From Liolophura sinensis (taxonomy: Eukaryota; Mollusca; Polyplacophora; Chitonida; Chitonidae), in the NCBI RefSeq assembly GCF_032854445.1, contig NC_088303.1:6271501-6335500 (forward strand): DNA of 64,000 nt, written 5' to 3'. The notes below the pieces were generated by a model that ran no database searches, was not told the origin of the DNA, and saw only the letters and a list, made by a program, of their open reading frames with translations. Below, in pieces: positions 12,401-22,129 of this stretch. Position 1 is the stretch's first letter. Each line of letters begins with the position of its first letter. Made by a program: the position numbers and the translations under genes.

Positions 12401-15400
12401 ACCCTCAAGTTTTAATACGAGCTGTTTTGCGGATCTTATAGGCAATGTTCCCAATCTGGAAAGGTGGTAAGGTTAGTTCTTGCAGGCGCACAGCCGATCC
12501 TCGTCCTTGTATTAAGCAAATAAAGCTGAAACAGCTATTGCCCAGATCTATAAAAATGTATGCAATCTAATGTGTATTTCAGATTAGCCCTTAGCTGTTC
12601 AGTTCAATTCCACTGCAATCATTTTCAATGAAGCATGAGTTTTTCTTCATGAATATCAACCGAATACATTTTAACATCTCTAAATGCACCCTTATGCACA
12701 AGGGTGATATTGTTGCGTAGGATTTCGCGAAGTGAAAAAAATGGACATTGACCTCTGTATAATAATAAGATGAAATCTTTGAGTCAAAACAGACATTCGT
12801 ATATCAGCCGTAAACCAATAAGGACGTCCCTGGAGAATAATAGCAAAGCAAATTCCCAAATCGATGACTAACACAAAACCACCAAAGAACTAAGAAAATA
12901 TATATAGTACGAAAATAGGACAAAATCATGCAAAGAGAAGCAGTCAAAAGCTTTCAATGATGTTGGGAAGACGCAAGGTATGTTCTAGGCAACTAAGTGA
13001 AATCAGTAATCAAATCGTGTACCATGCTAGAATATCGGTTGTCGATAACATTATATATCTCACCTACGCTTAGATTGCAGCTGTTCATATTTGCAGCCTG
13101 GTGATCTGATTCAACTCGATGAAAACACATAACCCAGCCCTGGGTTAAGCGGAATTAGACACAAAACGCGAGGAATTCTGGAGGCTCTGTCTATACTTAC
13201 TTACAAGAGAATTATACTCATGGTAAAACATAAGAAACTTAGAGTGAATACGCTTGATGGATTAAACTGGACACACTGATTTTTGCAGTAATAACTTGTG
13301 ACGGTGCTTAAGTCGTCACACAACACGCAGGATCTAACAAATACTACAAGGAGAGATATGTACACGCCATATTCAGAAGCCTTCGGTGAAGGCTGTTTAC
13401 AATCCAGGCGGAGGTCGAATACAATGGATTTCGTGTCATCATAACTAATTATGATCAAAGCTACTGTGTCCAGTGTTTGATCGCCACGATGTGATTGAAA
13501 TAGTGCCGATGTGGCGTGAAGTCATAATCGTTCATTCCAGTGTTTGATCGCTGCTGAGTTGCTTCTTGTAAACCAGAGTTTAAAGGCTTTATTAAGAGAC
13601 TTTCGATTTATATGGGGAATTATCTGGAATGTCACCAAAAAAGCTGACAAAAAAGTGTATCTTTGGCACAGAGTAAATACCTTTATGTAAGTATTTGTGC
13701 AATTTCTTCGGCTTCGAAAAAGTCTTCAAATATAGTTATGCTAAACCCCACGATTTTCCTGACAATTGCAAACAAAAACTAGCAAATTTGCAACACAGAT
13801 GTAAAGAAATATCACAGCTGCGTGATGGAAGAATCCCTTGATGGTGTATGCATTAAAACATTGTACAGACGAGACATGTATAATTTAGTCAAGGCGGTGC
13901 TAGTTAACACGCCCCGATAGTTCCACCAAAGTAGGTCACCGCGGGAACACAGACATAGATTCGTCCGCCATTAGTAGGTGGCTGGCTTTTATTCCATTTC
14001 CTGTTAAGAGCACGAGAGTCGGCATGGCATTCTGCAGTGATAAATACTGGCAACACAGAAACCATTCCACATCAATTTAGGCAGTGGACCGTGAGAACTA
14101 AAAGACAGTTAGATTATTATGACTGACGTTGGAATTTGTCCAGCTGAACTATAGCAATACAGCTACACTTCTTCCCATGGCAAATGATTTTCTCCTCGGA
14201 CCGCCATCAATCGCGCGACTAACCGACTGGCTGACAATAGGTCACAGACTGAAGAGAATACAGTCATGTTAAATGGACAAACGTCTAACAAGCACGCTTG
14301 GGTAGACATCCCACACACGCTAATGCATAGCAAAATTGATTGTAGAGTGAACTGACGACCTGTTTATCAGTCTGCTGTATATATCCTTCGCGGCAGATTT
14401 GAGGCTGACAGTTTCAATAGGGCGTCTATACGACACATGTAGCATTAAAACACACATGCACGGGCAAAAATAATGATAAGTATTTTGAAACTTCACAAGT
14501 TAATTTGCTGCTTTACTTTAAATAGATGTTTAATATTTGCTTTTACACTTTTGTGGCATGATGTTGTAAGACAATGGCATGAATCAGAACATGAAGTACT
14601 TTTTTTTTCAACTTAATAGCACTGGCTATGACAAAGAAGAAACCTTCTCTAGCCCCCTGGGGCAAACTATCCACAATTTTGGAAATTCCTGGCAATGCCT
14701 GGCAGTGTCAAATACATCATTTAAGTTGATGCTACATGTCAGTTGCATTTCTTTAGCTGTTCAGTGGTATAAAGCATGGTATTTTCAACAGGCGCAAATG
14801 AGGTGTTCTACATGATAATTTATACATGTATTTGAGGAATAATATATGAACGTTCTAGTCCATGCCATTCCCTTGGAACATAACTAAATTAATATTAATT
14901 ACTGTTGTTTCATGTATGCTATATATATTCACTGCTTGATACCTTGGGGCGTAATATTATTGTACTATGTTTATTGCACAGAAACACAGAAAACGCTAGA
15001 ATGAGATTGCGCTAGTTAAGGAGAACACAAGTAGCTTTTGGCTTTTTTTTGGCTTTTGATCTTGTTTTGTTGTAAATAACAAAATAAAGATTTGGAGATT
15101 GGAGATTGGAAGATGAAGATAAATCGGACTTTGGCAGTAAGCTTATGGAAAGCTGTGTTATTAATGCGCAGAGCTAATTTAAAGGATAATTATAGTGAGA
15201 TAACATATGCATGATGTTGTTGTCGTTATGAACTGAGTTTTCTCTTTGCAGGGCCATGAAGAGTTCGTGGTGGAAAGTGCCGACAGCTACGTTGTTATCT
15301 ATTCAATCACTAGCCGGTCCTCGTTTGATTACGCCGTTGATATCCTCTATAAGCTGAGGAAACAAGACCATACGTCCGCCTCAATCATCATCGTGGCCAA

Positions 15401-15985
15401 TAAGAGTGACTTGGTGAGGACGCGTATCATAAGCACGGAAGGTAAGATGATGTGTGTCATCCACACTGCTTGCCTGCGCAAAGTGGAGCATGGGTCGAGG
15501 TTGTTGACGTGCATGCTTTCCTCGCTTTACATCGCTGGTTCAAGAGACAGTTTCTCAGCACCAGATCCATTTGAGTCTTTCAGAACATCCCTTGCTGATG
15601 GCTTACTGGATAGCATTTTAACTAGGGGATTAATCTAATTGCAGAGAAATCAATCTATATATTTAAAAAAGGCTTTCCGAAGGATATCGATGGACTTAGC
15701 CAATATTGACAAAGTTCTCCCCTCAATACCTAACATCTCATCTCGTTTTCTTTTATTTCAGAAGGCAAATCCGTGGCCAAAACGTATGATTGTAAAATCA
15801 TTGAGACGTCGGCCGTGCTGAACCATCACGTGGATGAATTGTTAGTGGGCATTCTAAGTCAGCTCCGGCTGAAACACGACCACCGACCGAAAAGCCCCAA
15901 AGAGGTTTCATGCTACAAACATGGAGCCAAAGGCCTCATAGAAAAAATCTTTCGCAAAGAGAAGTCTGACTCAAAAATCCTGTGA
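16..15985 (+). CDS. RGK-family Ras-like small GTPase (GEM/RAD/REM-like), four exons
   Basis: CDS = 16-439, 9763-9849, 15252-15441, 15762-15985. Family role (known): RGK proteins bind GTP, inhibit voltage-gated calcium channels through the beta subunit and affect the cytoskeleton at the membrane. Seen: a 110-residue Ser/Arg-rich N-terminal extension, P-loop GSPGVGKT (residues 115-122, with Pro at the Ras Gly12 position as in RGK), LLDGEES (about 152-158), a region with no DxxG switch 2, VVIYSITSRSSF, NKSD (220-223) and ETSA (248-251), then a basic tail. About 307 residues, close to vertebrate GEM and RAD. Introns 1 and 3 are phase 1 with canonical GT/AG. At intron 2, exon 2 ends in phase 1 but exon 3 must be read from phase 0, so one base is in excess near 15251-15253. 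The start codon is the first ATG in the window. Only 15 bases precede it and hold no in-frame stop, so the N-terminus may extend upstream. Confidence 0.9.
2963..3079 (+). repeat. Three perfect tandem copies of a 39-bp unit
   Basis: The units at 2963-3001, 3002-3040 and 3041-3079 appear identical. Each starts CAGACTGAATTGTCTG, itself an inverted repeat (CAGAC/GTCTG around TGAATT), and ends in a T-run. Perfect identity points to recent amplification. Confidence 0.95.
3655..3885. repeat. Diverged internal duplication of about 120 bp
   Basis: The segment near 3703-3760 (CATCAACCCTCAATG.. GATGTAGGCGCGATGC.. AGCGTGC) resembles that near 3818-3870 (GATAACAACCCTCAACGG.. GATGTAGACATTATGC.. GCTTGC). 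The order of matches is kept. Origin unknown. Confidence 0.4.
4117..4370 (+). mobile_element. tRNA-derived SINE, family 1, forward, diverged
   Basis: It begins GGCCTCTGTGACCTAGTGG, an A-box-like head with GTGGTTAGCATGCTAG, and has a B-box-like GGCGTTCAAAACCAG and the family segment CAGCTCATGCTGACCTTC. The body is diverged and ends in an AATAAATAAA-type tail. It matches the reverse-oriented copies at 17036 and 53619. Confidence 0.7.
4690..4817 (-). mobile_element. tRNA-derived SINE, family 1, reverse, 5' part
   Basis: The family segments CTTCCCACGCACGGCC and CATGAGCTGGACTTGAACTC are present, followed by the inverted tRNA-like head ending GGCGACGGAGGCCGCC. The 3' part of the element is missing. 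Confidence 0.75.
6868..7049. mobile_element. Foldback MITE-like element with long inverted ends and TTAA borders
   Basis: The left end GTTCACACGGTGTGATT (from 6878) and right end AATCACATCGTGTGAAC (to 7040) are inverted repeats differing at one base. A looser inward match extends to about 60 bases (both arms reach GAATGAAAA). TTAA lies just outside each arm (6868-6871 and 7046-7049), as in piggyBac-type target duplications. There is no coding capacity. The piggyBac link is inference, since the ends do not start with the usual CCC. Confidence 0.65.
8213..8285 (+). mobile_element. SINE body fragment
   Basis: CAGAAGGTTTGCCAGGAGCC.. GGCGGCAGTTTACTCCG resembles the internal region of a mollusc tRNA-derived SINE. 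A related fragment (GAAGAGGTTTGTCAGGTA.. GGTGGTTTACTTGG) is at 52334-52380. Neither head nor tail is clear. Confidence 0.45.
9763..9849 (+). CDS. RGK GTPase exon 2 (switch region)
   Basis: An 87-base exon with acceptor TTTACAG and donor G|GTGAGT. The split codon G|AT gives Asp142, then GEPEKVVTVLLDGEESDL, the strand that precedes switch 2 in RGK proteins. There is no DxxG motif, as expected for RGK. The exon ends in phase 1 (final base G), which conflicts with the phase at which exon 3 begins. Confidence 0.85.
11057..11289 (+). CDS. Possible first exon of a small secreted or membrane protein, unrecognised
   Basis: An ATG in a strong start context (GAGCCATGG) opens a frame with an early hydrophobic run (WLFTVWFIATRLLVLHW, residues about 9-25) that could be a signal peptide or signal anchor. 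It then continues with Cys-containing polar sequence to TPEG, next to a strong donor, G|GTAAGT, at 11290. It lies on the same strand as the RGK gene, inside its intron 2. No family is recognised and no following exon was found, so a chance ORF remains possible. Confidence 0.3.
11562..11585 (+). repeat. G-tract interrupted by one C
   Basis: A run of about 23 G with a single C. It is prone to length variation and sequencing error. Similar homopolymers lie at 6100-6110 (C), 18542-18557 (C), 22519-22531 (C), 40138-40149 (G) and 61545-61558 (G). Confidence 0.9.
11836..11990 (+). mobile_element. tRNA-derived SINE, family 1, forward, 3'-truncated
   Basis: Intact head GGCCTCCGTGGCTCAGTTG, then B-box-like GTGAGTTCAAGTCCAGCTC, CATGCTGGCTTCCTG and GCAACCTGCAGATGGCCG, ending within GGGTTTCCCAG. 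Weak AAAATTTA similarity flanks both ends. Confidence 0.85.
12690..12899 (-). pseudogene. Decayed exon Z copy of the unrecognised membrane-protein family
   Basis: On the minus strand, acceptor TTTTCTTAG is followed by TTCTTTGGTGGTTT and a frame reading LVIDLGICFAIILQ, then WFTADIRMSVLTQR. This matches the plus-strand exon at 61276-61506 (LHVALGMVLAIIYL, then WLTAALQISVSTHR) and the minus-strand copies at about 32182 and 33100. Upstream intron sequence is also shared (CATCATTGAAAGC.. GACTGCTTCTC). The C-terminal coding part is lost. Confidence 0.6.
13495..13540 (+). mobile_element. 3' tail of a tRNA-derived SINE
   Basis: GCCGATGTGGCGTGAAGTC followed by ATAATCGTTCATTC is a SINE 3' end. A closely similar tail is at 48848-48882 (GCCGATGTGGCATTAAGCC, ATAATAATTCATTC). 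Confidence 0.5.
15040..15112 (+). mobile_element. Probable LINE 3' terminus
   Basis: AAATAACAAAATAAAGATTT followed by short GGAGATT repeats looks like the 3' end of a non-LTR element. A similar AAATAAAGATTTTGAAATT end follows the LINE fragment near 25280. No coding part is attached here. Confidence 0.35.
15252..15441 (+). CDS. RGK GTPase exon 3 (NKxD motif)
   Basis: Acceptor CTTTGCAG, donor G|GTAAGA. The readable frame starts GHEEFVVESADSYVVIYS and contains the guanine-specificity motif NKSD followed by LVRTR, characteristic of RGK and Ras proteins. In this frame the exon begins at a codon boundary (GGC), whereas exon 2 leaves one base over. Removing one G of the GGG at 15251-15253 would give D-G-H-E-E, all-phase-1 introns and the usual spacing between DGEES and VVIYS. 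Confidence 0.87.
15762..15985 (+). CDS. RGK GTPase exon 4 (ETSA motif, basic C-terminus, stop)
   Basis: Acceptor TTTATTTCAG. The split codon G|AA gives Glu234, then GKSVAKTYDCKIIETSA with the G5 motif. The tail HGAKGLIEKIFRKEK is basic and amphipathic and probably mediates membrane binding. The protein ends SDSKIL and has no CaaX box. It also lacks the cysteine of the vertebrate RGK C-terminal motif (consensus SKSCxxLxVL). The stop TGA is at 15983-15985. Confidence 0.9.
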
Positions 15986-16880
15986 AAACCTGTACGTACC
16001 CTGAGGTAAAAAAGACGCCATTTTTGTTTGCGAAATATTTTTAATTGGGCTCATTGAAATTCATAAAATGGTACTGAAAAATGTTTCACAATTTTATATG
16101 TATCTTCAATCATTGTTGTTCTCATTTAAATACTGTTAATGGATAATGCTAACTTTACTGCAGAAAGTGTATATTTCGGCAAACTTTACTATGTACAATT
16201 CATCCTCATGTGTAAATAGTCGCGACGAGGCAATGCTCAAGTCAAAGCCTTACCCTTGTTTTCAGATAAATAAGATGTATTCATATTAATTGATGTCACG
16301 CCATTATTCCGCATCTCGTCTCTTAGGAACTACATATACTTCCCGACCAATGCCAGAAAAATATGTTTATTGTTCTATAAATATTTCACAAAGTGCAATT
16401 ACTTCAGCTTCGATGGAACAACCATCACGTCATTTGACTTTTATCATATAATGACACGCACGTTCCCAGTGAGTTTAAATTCTGACTTATGGGATATGTG
16501 GCATTGGCCTCTGTTAACCAGTGAAAATTTAAAATTCCTGTAAGGTCTAAAAGGGTTTAATTCTCACAAAGCAGAGACATTGCGTCTGGAGTTAAAGGTT
16601 CTCAAGTGTCAAGTTGTGATCAGGTTAACGCTTCTAGTAAATCAGATAAAGTCGGCTACTCCCTGATTCACGTATTAGCTATTTAGCCATGATTCAGAAT
16701 GTCTTTTCAGTATAAGCTGATGACAAACAATTATCACCACATTGATATTTTTAATATCATTTTGAATATACGTTTGTTTCTGAGGGACTAAAACTATACA
16801 GCATAGCTTGGTTGTATCTTTGTAGTAATGACGCACGCTCTTCCCATTTCGCCCTGTTTGTCTTTTTAGTTTTCCCGTGC
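15986..16880 (+). other. Probable 3' UTR and downstream flank of the RGK gene
   Basis: AT-rich with no long ORF. The first clear AATAAA downstream on this strand is at about 17386, beyond a SINE, so the true poly(A) site cannot be placed. Confidence 0.4.
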
Positions 16881-17035
16881 CTTGAAATTACGCCTCACTT
16901 CACAAGTCAACGCGACTAGTACTCAGTCGAACAACCATCGCGTCAGTTACAATAATGGAAGCACATTTAAAGAATGTTCCTATGCTGCTTCCTGGTGTAT
17001 AAATTTCCATTTATTACACATTTATAATGGTTTAT

Positions 17036-17303
17036 ATATATATATTTTTTTTGATTGGTGTTTTACGCCGTACTCAAGAATATTTCACTTATACGACGGC
17101 GGCCGGCATTATGGTGGGTGAAACCCGGGCAGAGCCCGGGGGAAACCCACGACCATCCGCAGGCTGCTGACAGACCTTCCCACATACGGCCGGAGAGTAG
17201 GCCAGCATGAGCTGGACTTGAACTCACAGCGACCGCATTGATGAGAGACCCCTGGGTCATTACGCTGCGCTAGCGCGCTAACCAACGGGTCACGGAGGCC
17301 ACT
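17036..17303 (-). mobile_element. Full-length tRNA-derived SINE, family 1, reverse, with target duplication
   Basis: It reads tail to head on the plus strand: TTTTTTGATTGGTGTTTTAC, CGACGGCGGCCGGCATTATG, GGAAACCCACGACCATCCG, CATGAGCTGGACTTGAACTC, and the inverted head GGTCACGGAGGCC. Flanks ATAATGGTTTAT (17024-17035) and ATAATCGTTTAT (17304-17315) form a 12-bp target-site duplication with one mismatch. Confidence 0.92.
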
Positions 17304-17863
17304 ATAATCGTTTATGCCTTAGCAGTTAAACCCTATTGAAGTGCTGATTTAGTTAGAATATGCTCTTCTCATCAGATTGGAGAGAAATAAAACTGTTGGT
17401 TGTTCAGTTGTCAGACTATAGTCATTGCAATCTTATTCCTGGAGCAACTCTTGCGCGATCAAATGTAAAAGGTAGATAACCAACAATCACTGCATTGTTC
17501 ACTGGTGGCAAGGCTTCGACATTTGCAATATATTGTCCTTTTGCCTTTCTTACTATTCATGTATTTTTCACGAAATGTTTTTGATATAATATTTGAATAG
17601 CCTTTGATCCTCATCAGTCAGTAAGACCATTTTGCCTTTCTGACAGTGCACAGGAATCTGTCTTTCAAGTGACGCGACGATGTTCCATATTATTGCTAAA
17701 TTATCAGCTATGTTGAGCCCTCAAGACCAGACACAGGATTAGGTGCTGATTACCAACCGAGCCTTTGTGACATATGGAAAAGGCTCTTTGCTGTGTCTTG
17801 TACAGATTCAATTCGTGCTCTATAACACCTGCTGTTTTATTTGCATTCGCTCATTATTCCGTT

Positions 17864-17957
17864 GATTTGTGTTTTCCGTTGTACTCAAGAATGTTTGAGT
17901 TATCGGACGGCGGTTAGCATTGTGGCGGGAGAAAACCCACGACTATCCGGATGTTGG
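17864..17957 (-). mobile_element. SINE family 1 fragment, reverse
   Basis: TTGATTTGTGTTTTCCGTTG, TACTCAAGAATGTTTGAG, GACGGCGGTTAGCATTGTG and AAACCCACGACTATCCGG correspond to the 3' half of the family with moderate divergence. Confidence 0.75.
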
Positions 17958-18559
17958 TTTACCTTTAACTTTAAACATTTTTACGTTTATATATAACCGT
18001 CACACTGAAGAGACATGCATATGGATGTTAATATGGGCTTTTTATTTACATATACAATTCGCCTCAAAACTGTAAATATGTGTAACAAATTATGTGTGTG
18101 TTTATACACAACCTCGATGGATGCTCCATATACAATCACCTGTGCATCTACAAACAGTGCTGTTTTTCTGCACATGCAGCTATCAACCTGTATGTATATA
18201 TACATATGTACATGTATCACGAATGCTGTTCATATTTACATCCAGCCTTCACACAGGCTAAGGTCCAGCTAAGTGTACGGAAAGTGTGAAGGGTGCATGC
18301 ACGGGTTGGACTCGTTGTTAACTGTTATTTGACATGTATTGTTTGTTATTATCACATTGTTGAGCGCTGACATATATTTTTGTTTTCGTCGGATTAACAT
18401 TATAAATTGGGGTGAACTGGGGCGAATTGGGGCACTGAGACTGGGTGCTTTACTTTTGTCTATACATTTGTACAAAGATGACCAAAGTTAAATAAAGTAT
18501 TATATCGCATATTCGCTACGATGTTGAATTCTTTTAACTTACCCCCCCCCCCCCCCAAC

Positions 18560-21500
18560 TCATCTCCCCGCTCCCAGCCAACTCCTTTCCCTAGGATTCA
18601 AATAAGTGTTTCAAAACACAAACGCTTATATCTGACGCGACAAGAGCGAGTCATTGATTCAAGTTAGACTGGAGACAACACGTTAACACACGAACAAAAA
18701 GTTTAACACACGAACAAAAATAAACTATTTTAACAGTGATTGACCACGACTGTTCGTGTAGGCCTATGAAGCTGTTATTCTTCATTTCCTGAGCCATAAG
18801 CAACCGACAGCGAACCTGTCATTCAATATCACACCGGCCTGAAAATGGGCTTGGATTTAGGTGTAAATGGAACTCGGGAGGCCCAAACACGTTGTTTCAA
18901 GTAAGCTCTCTGACACAAAACAGGCCATCTATCGTAGCGCTTAAACGTCAGGCACCTCACGATCGGCGCATAACAACAATTGACTGATCTGTGTACAAGT
19001 CGTGTAGCTCTGGTAACCTGATAACAGGCCTACGGACTAGTGCTAGGACGAGGCGGTGGTGGAGCGGGCAGCTGGGGAACAGTTGGTTGGGCTATCACTG
19101 AGAGACAGGGTATTAAAACGACCAGGCTGTGCAGCGAGGCATTGTGGATGCATCTAATTGGATTCGGAAAGGTCGACCTGCTTTGCGATATTTTGAGGGT
19201 CAATAGTGCGTACACAAAGAGTTCCTGTCATCGTGCAATTCACCATGATTATGGAGGAACAGCCTGATCAAGCTAATCTGTTCGCGACCATCGTGTAGCA
19301 GCAGACCTGTTGGTGTAAGAAACATTTTGAATAACGCCATAAAGTGACGGCGTCAACTCTCTGAATATGGTCTCAACATTGCCATATACAGGAACCCAGT
19401 TGATCCATTGATGCCTTTGCCAGTTTTCTAATAACTGTTCCCGCATGCGCGGTTATTTCTGTGCTGATGATTGATAAAATCTTGGTGTCAAAAGCGAGGT
19501 TAACTTTGTGTGCGTTTTTAAAAACAATACAGATGAAACAGTGCTTTTCAATTTCACCCAAAAACTGAGTTGTTAATTTTAACACAAAAATCTGTGGTTT
19601 GATGCTAGAATATACTCTGTTGTTATAATATAATACTGCATTATATTCTGCCTGGTGTTAGAACAATCTCCACGCAATAACAGTCAAAACTCCAATCCCA
19701 GCGAATAAACCACATTGTCTTTTATTACACAATTTCGTTACATCGAACTCCAAAACTATACTATCGTGAGATCGCATACTACGACAGACAAAATAAAATT
19801 CATGTATTATGATTATATAAATGTGAAGCGTGCGAACAATTTGAAACATGACGGTGTCAAAAACAGCGTTTAAATTTAAGTCAATAGCGGTTTACGTAAC
19901 TGGTGTCGTCCTTCGTTAAAACACAATGAGCTCCGCCCAATATCCAGCATGCCAATAGTTTTTGAATAATTATGATGGCACCCGAGGAAACGAGTTCTTG
20001 CCGTCGAAACCGAGTTTATGCAGTTTAAAATTATGAATTAGAAAAGGTGTTCTAATTTCATTTTCTGTTTATGTATAGGGGCTTCCAAAATATTCATGGG
20101 TAGAGCTTGTGTTTTTACGTGTCACTGACTAAAGACAACTTCGGTAAGCGAGTATTACTGGCTTTACAGAGAGCTCAAAACAGGCGACTGGTTAAAAGAA
20201 ATAGACTATAAAACATCTCTTTTACTGTCTGAGAATATAACTAAGCAATGGCATGTAATGAAACAGGTGATCACAAATTTAATCGTGTCATCTTCCCACA
20301 GTGTCTCACATCAGTGGGCTCGCCTTGCATATGATGAATGATTTGGCTGCGGGGAATTTAACCCGACAAAGGTTTCGCGACTCAGCCATGACTATGATGA
20401 TTAATCGATCGACAGTCAACATGTAGGCCCTATACTGTCCCGAGCGATATTTCCGGTGTACAGACGCCATTTCGGTTCAAAATGCTCTGATCTCATAATG
20501 TAGGATGATGTTGTCTTTTTCCTTGGAGAGATTTCTCCAGACAGTGAAACATTCTTGAGTTTGTGATAATCAACAATCCAGCGTGTCAGATTTAATAAGA
20601 CCACTAAGCGTATACATGTACAAGCATTGTGTTTTGGCAAACCATGGCATCTTCCCACACCATGTTGACAACTCGCTTACCTCTCACGCTGTTACAGACT
20701 GTCGATCTGAACTGGGCTTACATTCGCATTACCTTGGAAAAGTCCGCTTGTGTAGGGTTACAATATCTTCCCCCTTGAAAATAGATTACACGCAGACAAA
20801 TAATGTAACAATGTGGGAAATCATCTGTTCAGGACTCTTAGAAACTAAAACAAAGTGGACATTTTCACAGTTCAGGACGCTAACATACAGTATGACCGAA
20901 CATATTTTCACTATTCCGAACGTCAACCGAATACATATGTTCATTCGGGACACACCATTGCCAAAATTTTAACATTCCGTAAGTATACACGCGAGCATTT
21001 CAGCTATTATTAAACTTGGAAACGTTAACAGAAAAGAACACTTTTACACAACCTATCCCTTAAATGAAAAAGCTATACAAATTGTGTGGAATTCTGTTTT
21101 TGAAGGATTTGTTTAAGTTTTCGTAAGAAAGAAAAACTTTCTACATATCGTCATTTTCTACGAAAGCCATCAATTCAAGGCAGATTGAAAGCCCCGTAAT
21201 ATTTTATGCTTGTCCAGTGGAAGGCCTCCTTTCCCTCTCTTGAATATTCATTGTGGCGTCAATGTGCTTAAGGTTTTACCATGAGATTAACGTGCATTTA
21301 AAGTCTCAACTAAAAACGTACGTAAGGTCTGTGAAAGTCAACTCTAAAAAGGAAGAGTCTGGAATGTACCATAGAGAACCGCACCATGCCTACAAGCGCC
21401 GCTGTTGGCTGCCAAAATGTGTCTGGAATGCCATGCTCTGAAGAGCTACTGGGCAAAGCTAAGCACGATAATATATGTAATCTGTTAAAAGGGTGGCAAA

Positions 21501-21880
21501 AGGAGACTTTTAAGCCTTCGATGTTTAACTATTACATACGCAAATAACATAAAACTGAGATATTTTATTTAACGAAAGATATAAATTAGCCCTATTATTT
21601 AAGGGATAGGTTGTATAAATATGTTCTTTTCTTTTAACAGACAAAAACATTGCAGACATCGACATACCGAAAGATCAAAGTATTGCAGGAATGTTTACAT
21701 TTAGTAAATGAGCTGACCAGAACAGAGATTTTGTCTGTTCGAAAAATCAACAGACCGTAATATTACAGACATCGTCATATTCCGGTGTACCGGTGCAAAA
21801 CACTTTAATATTCCCATTTTTAGAGCTTTCTCCGACACTGGTATATCTCTCGTCACCACGAAAAGTTGTTTTTAGTCGAC
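18560..21880. other. Intergenic stretch without recognised genes
   Basis: Only short ORFs on both strands (longest about 130 codons) without recognisable motifs or splice context. A GC-richer patch at about 19040-19200 (GAGGCGGTGGTGGAGC) is low-complexity rather than clearly coding. Confidence 0.5.
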
Positions 21881-21884
21881 AACA

Positions 21885-22110
21885 GTGGTAACAATATTTG
21901 GTGACGTGATCAGCTGACATGGTGTAATCAATTAATCAGACAAAGGTGGCCTAATATTGTGATGTGGTCAGCTAACATAATTTAATTGGCCATATGATCG
22001 GTAAATATTGTGTACATTGTGATACGCCAGCGTGACTTTTGATTGGAGATTAGCCAACATATTGGAACAAATGATGTCATCAGTTAACATGGAGTAGGTT
22101 ATCCCTTAAA
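21885..22110 (+). repeat. Degenerate tandem repeat of about 50-60 bp
   Basis: Successive segments share AATATTGTGATGTGGTCAGC, then TAACAT and AATTAATC-like blocks: near 21892, 21952, 22007 and 22064. The copies are heavily diverged. Confidence 0.4.
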
Positions 22111-22129
22111 TACATGGACGCCGCAGTAG

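Larger units (their letters stand above)
9850..15251 (+). other. Intron 2 of the RGK gene (about 5.4 kb)
   Basis: Donor GTGAGT, acceptor TTTGCAG. It contains a SINE, a G-tract, a possible exon at 11057 and a minus-strand decayed exon at 12690-12899. No additional in-frame RGK exon that would repair the exon 2/exon 3 phase conflict was found by eye. Confidence 0.65.

Noticed and set aside
19030-19267. Overlapping ORFs on both strands in a GC-richer patch
   Set aside because: Low-complexity Gly/Pro-rich translation, no splice signals and no recognisable motif.
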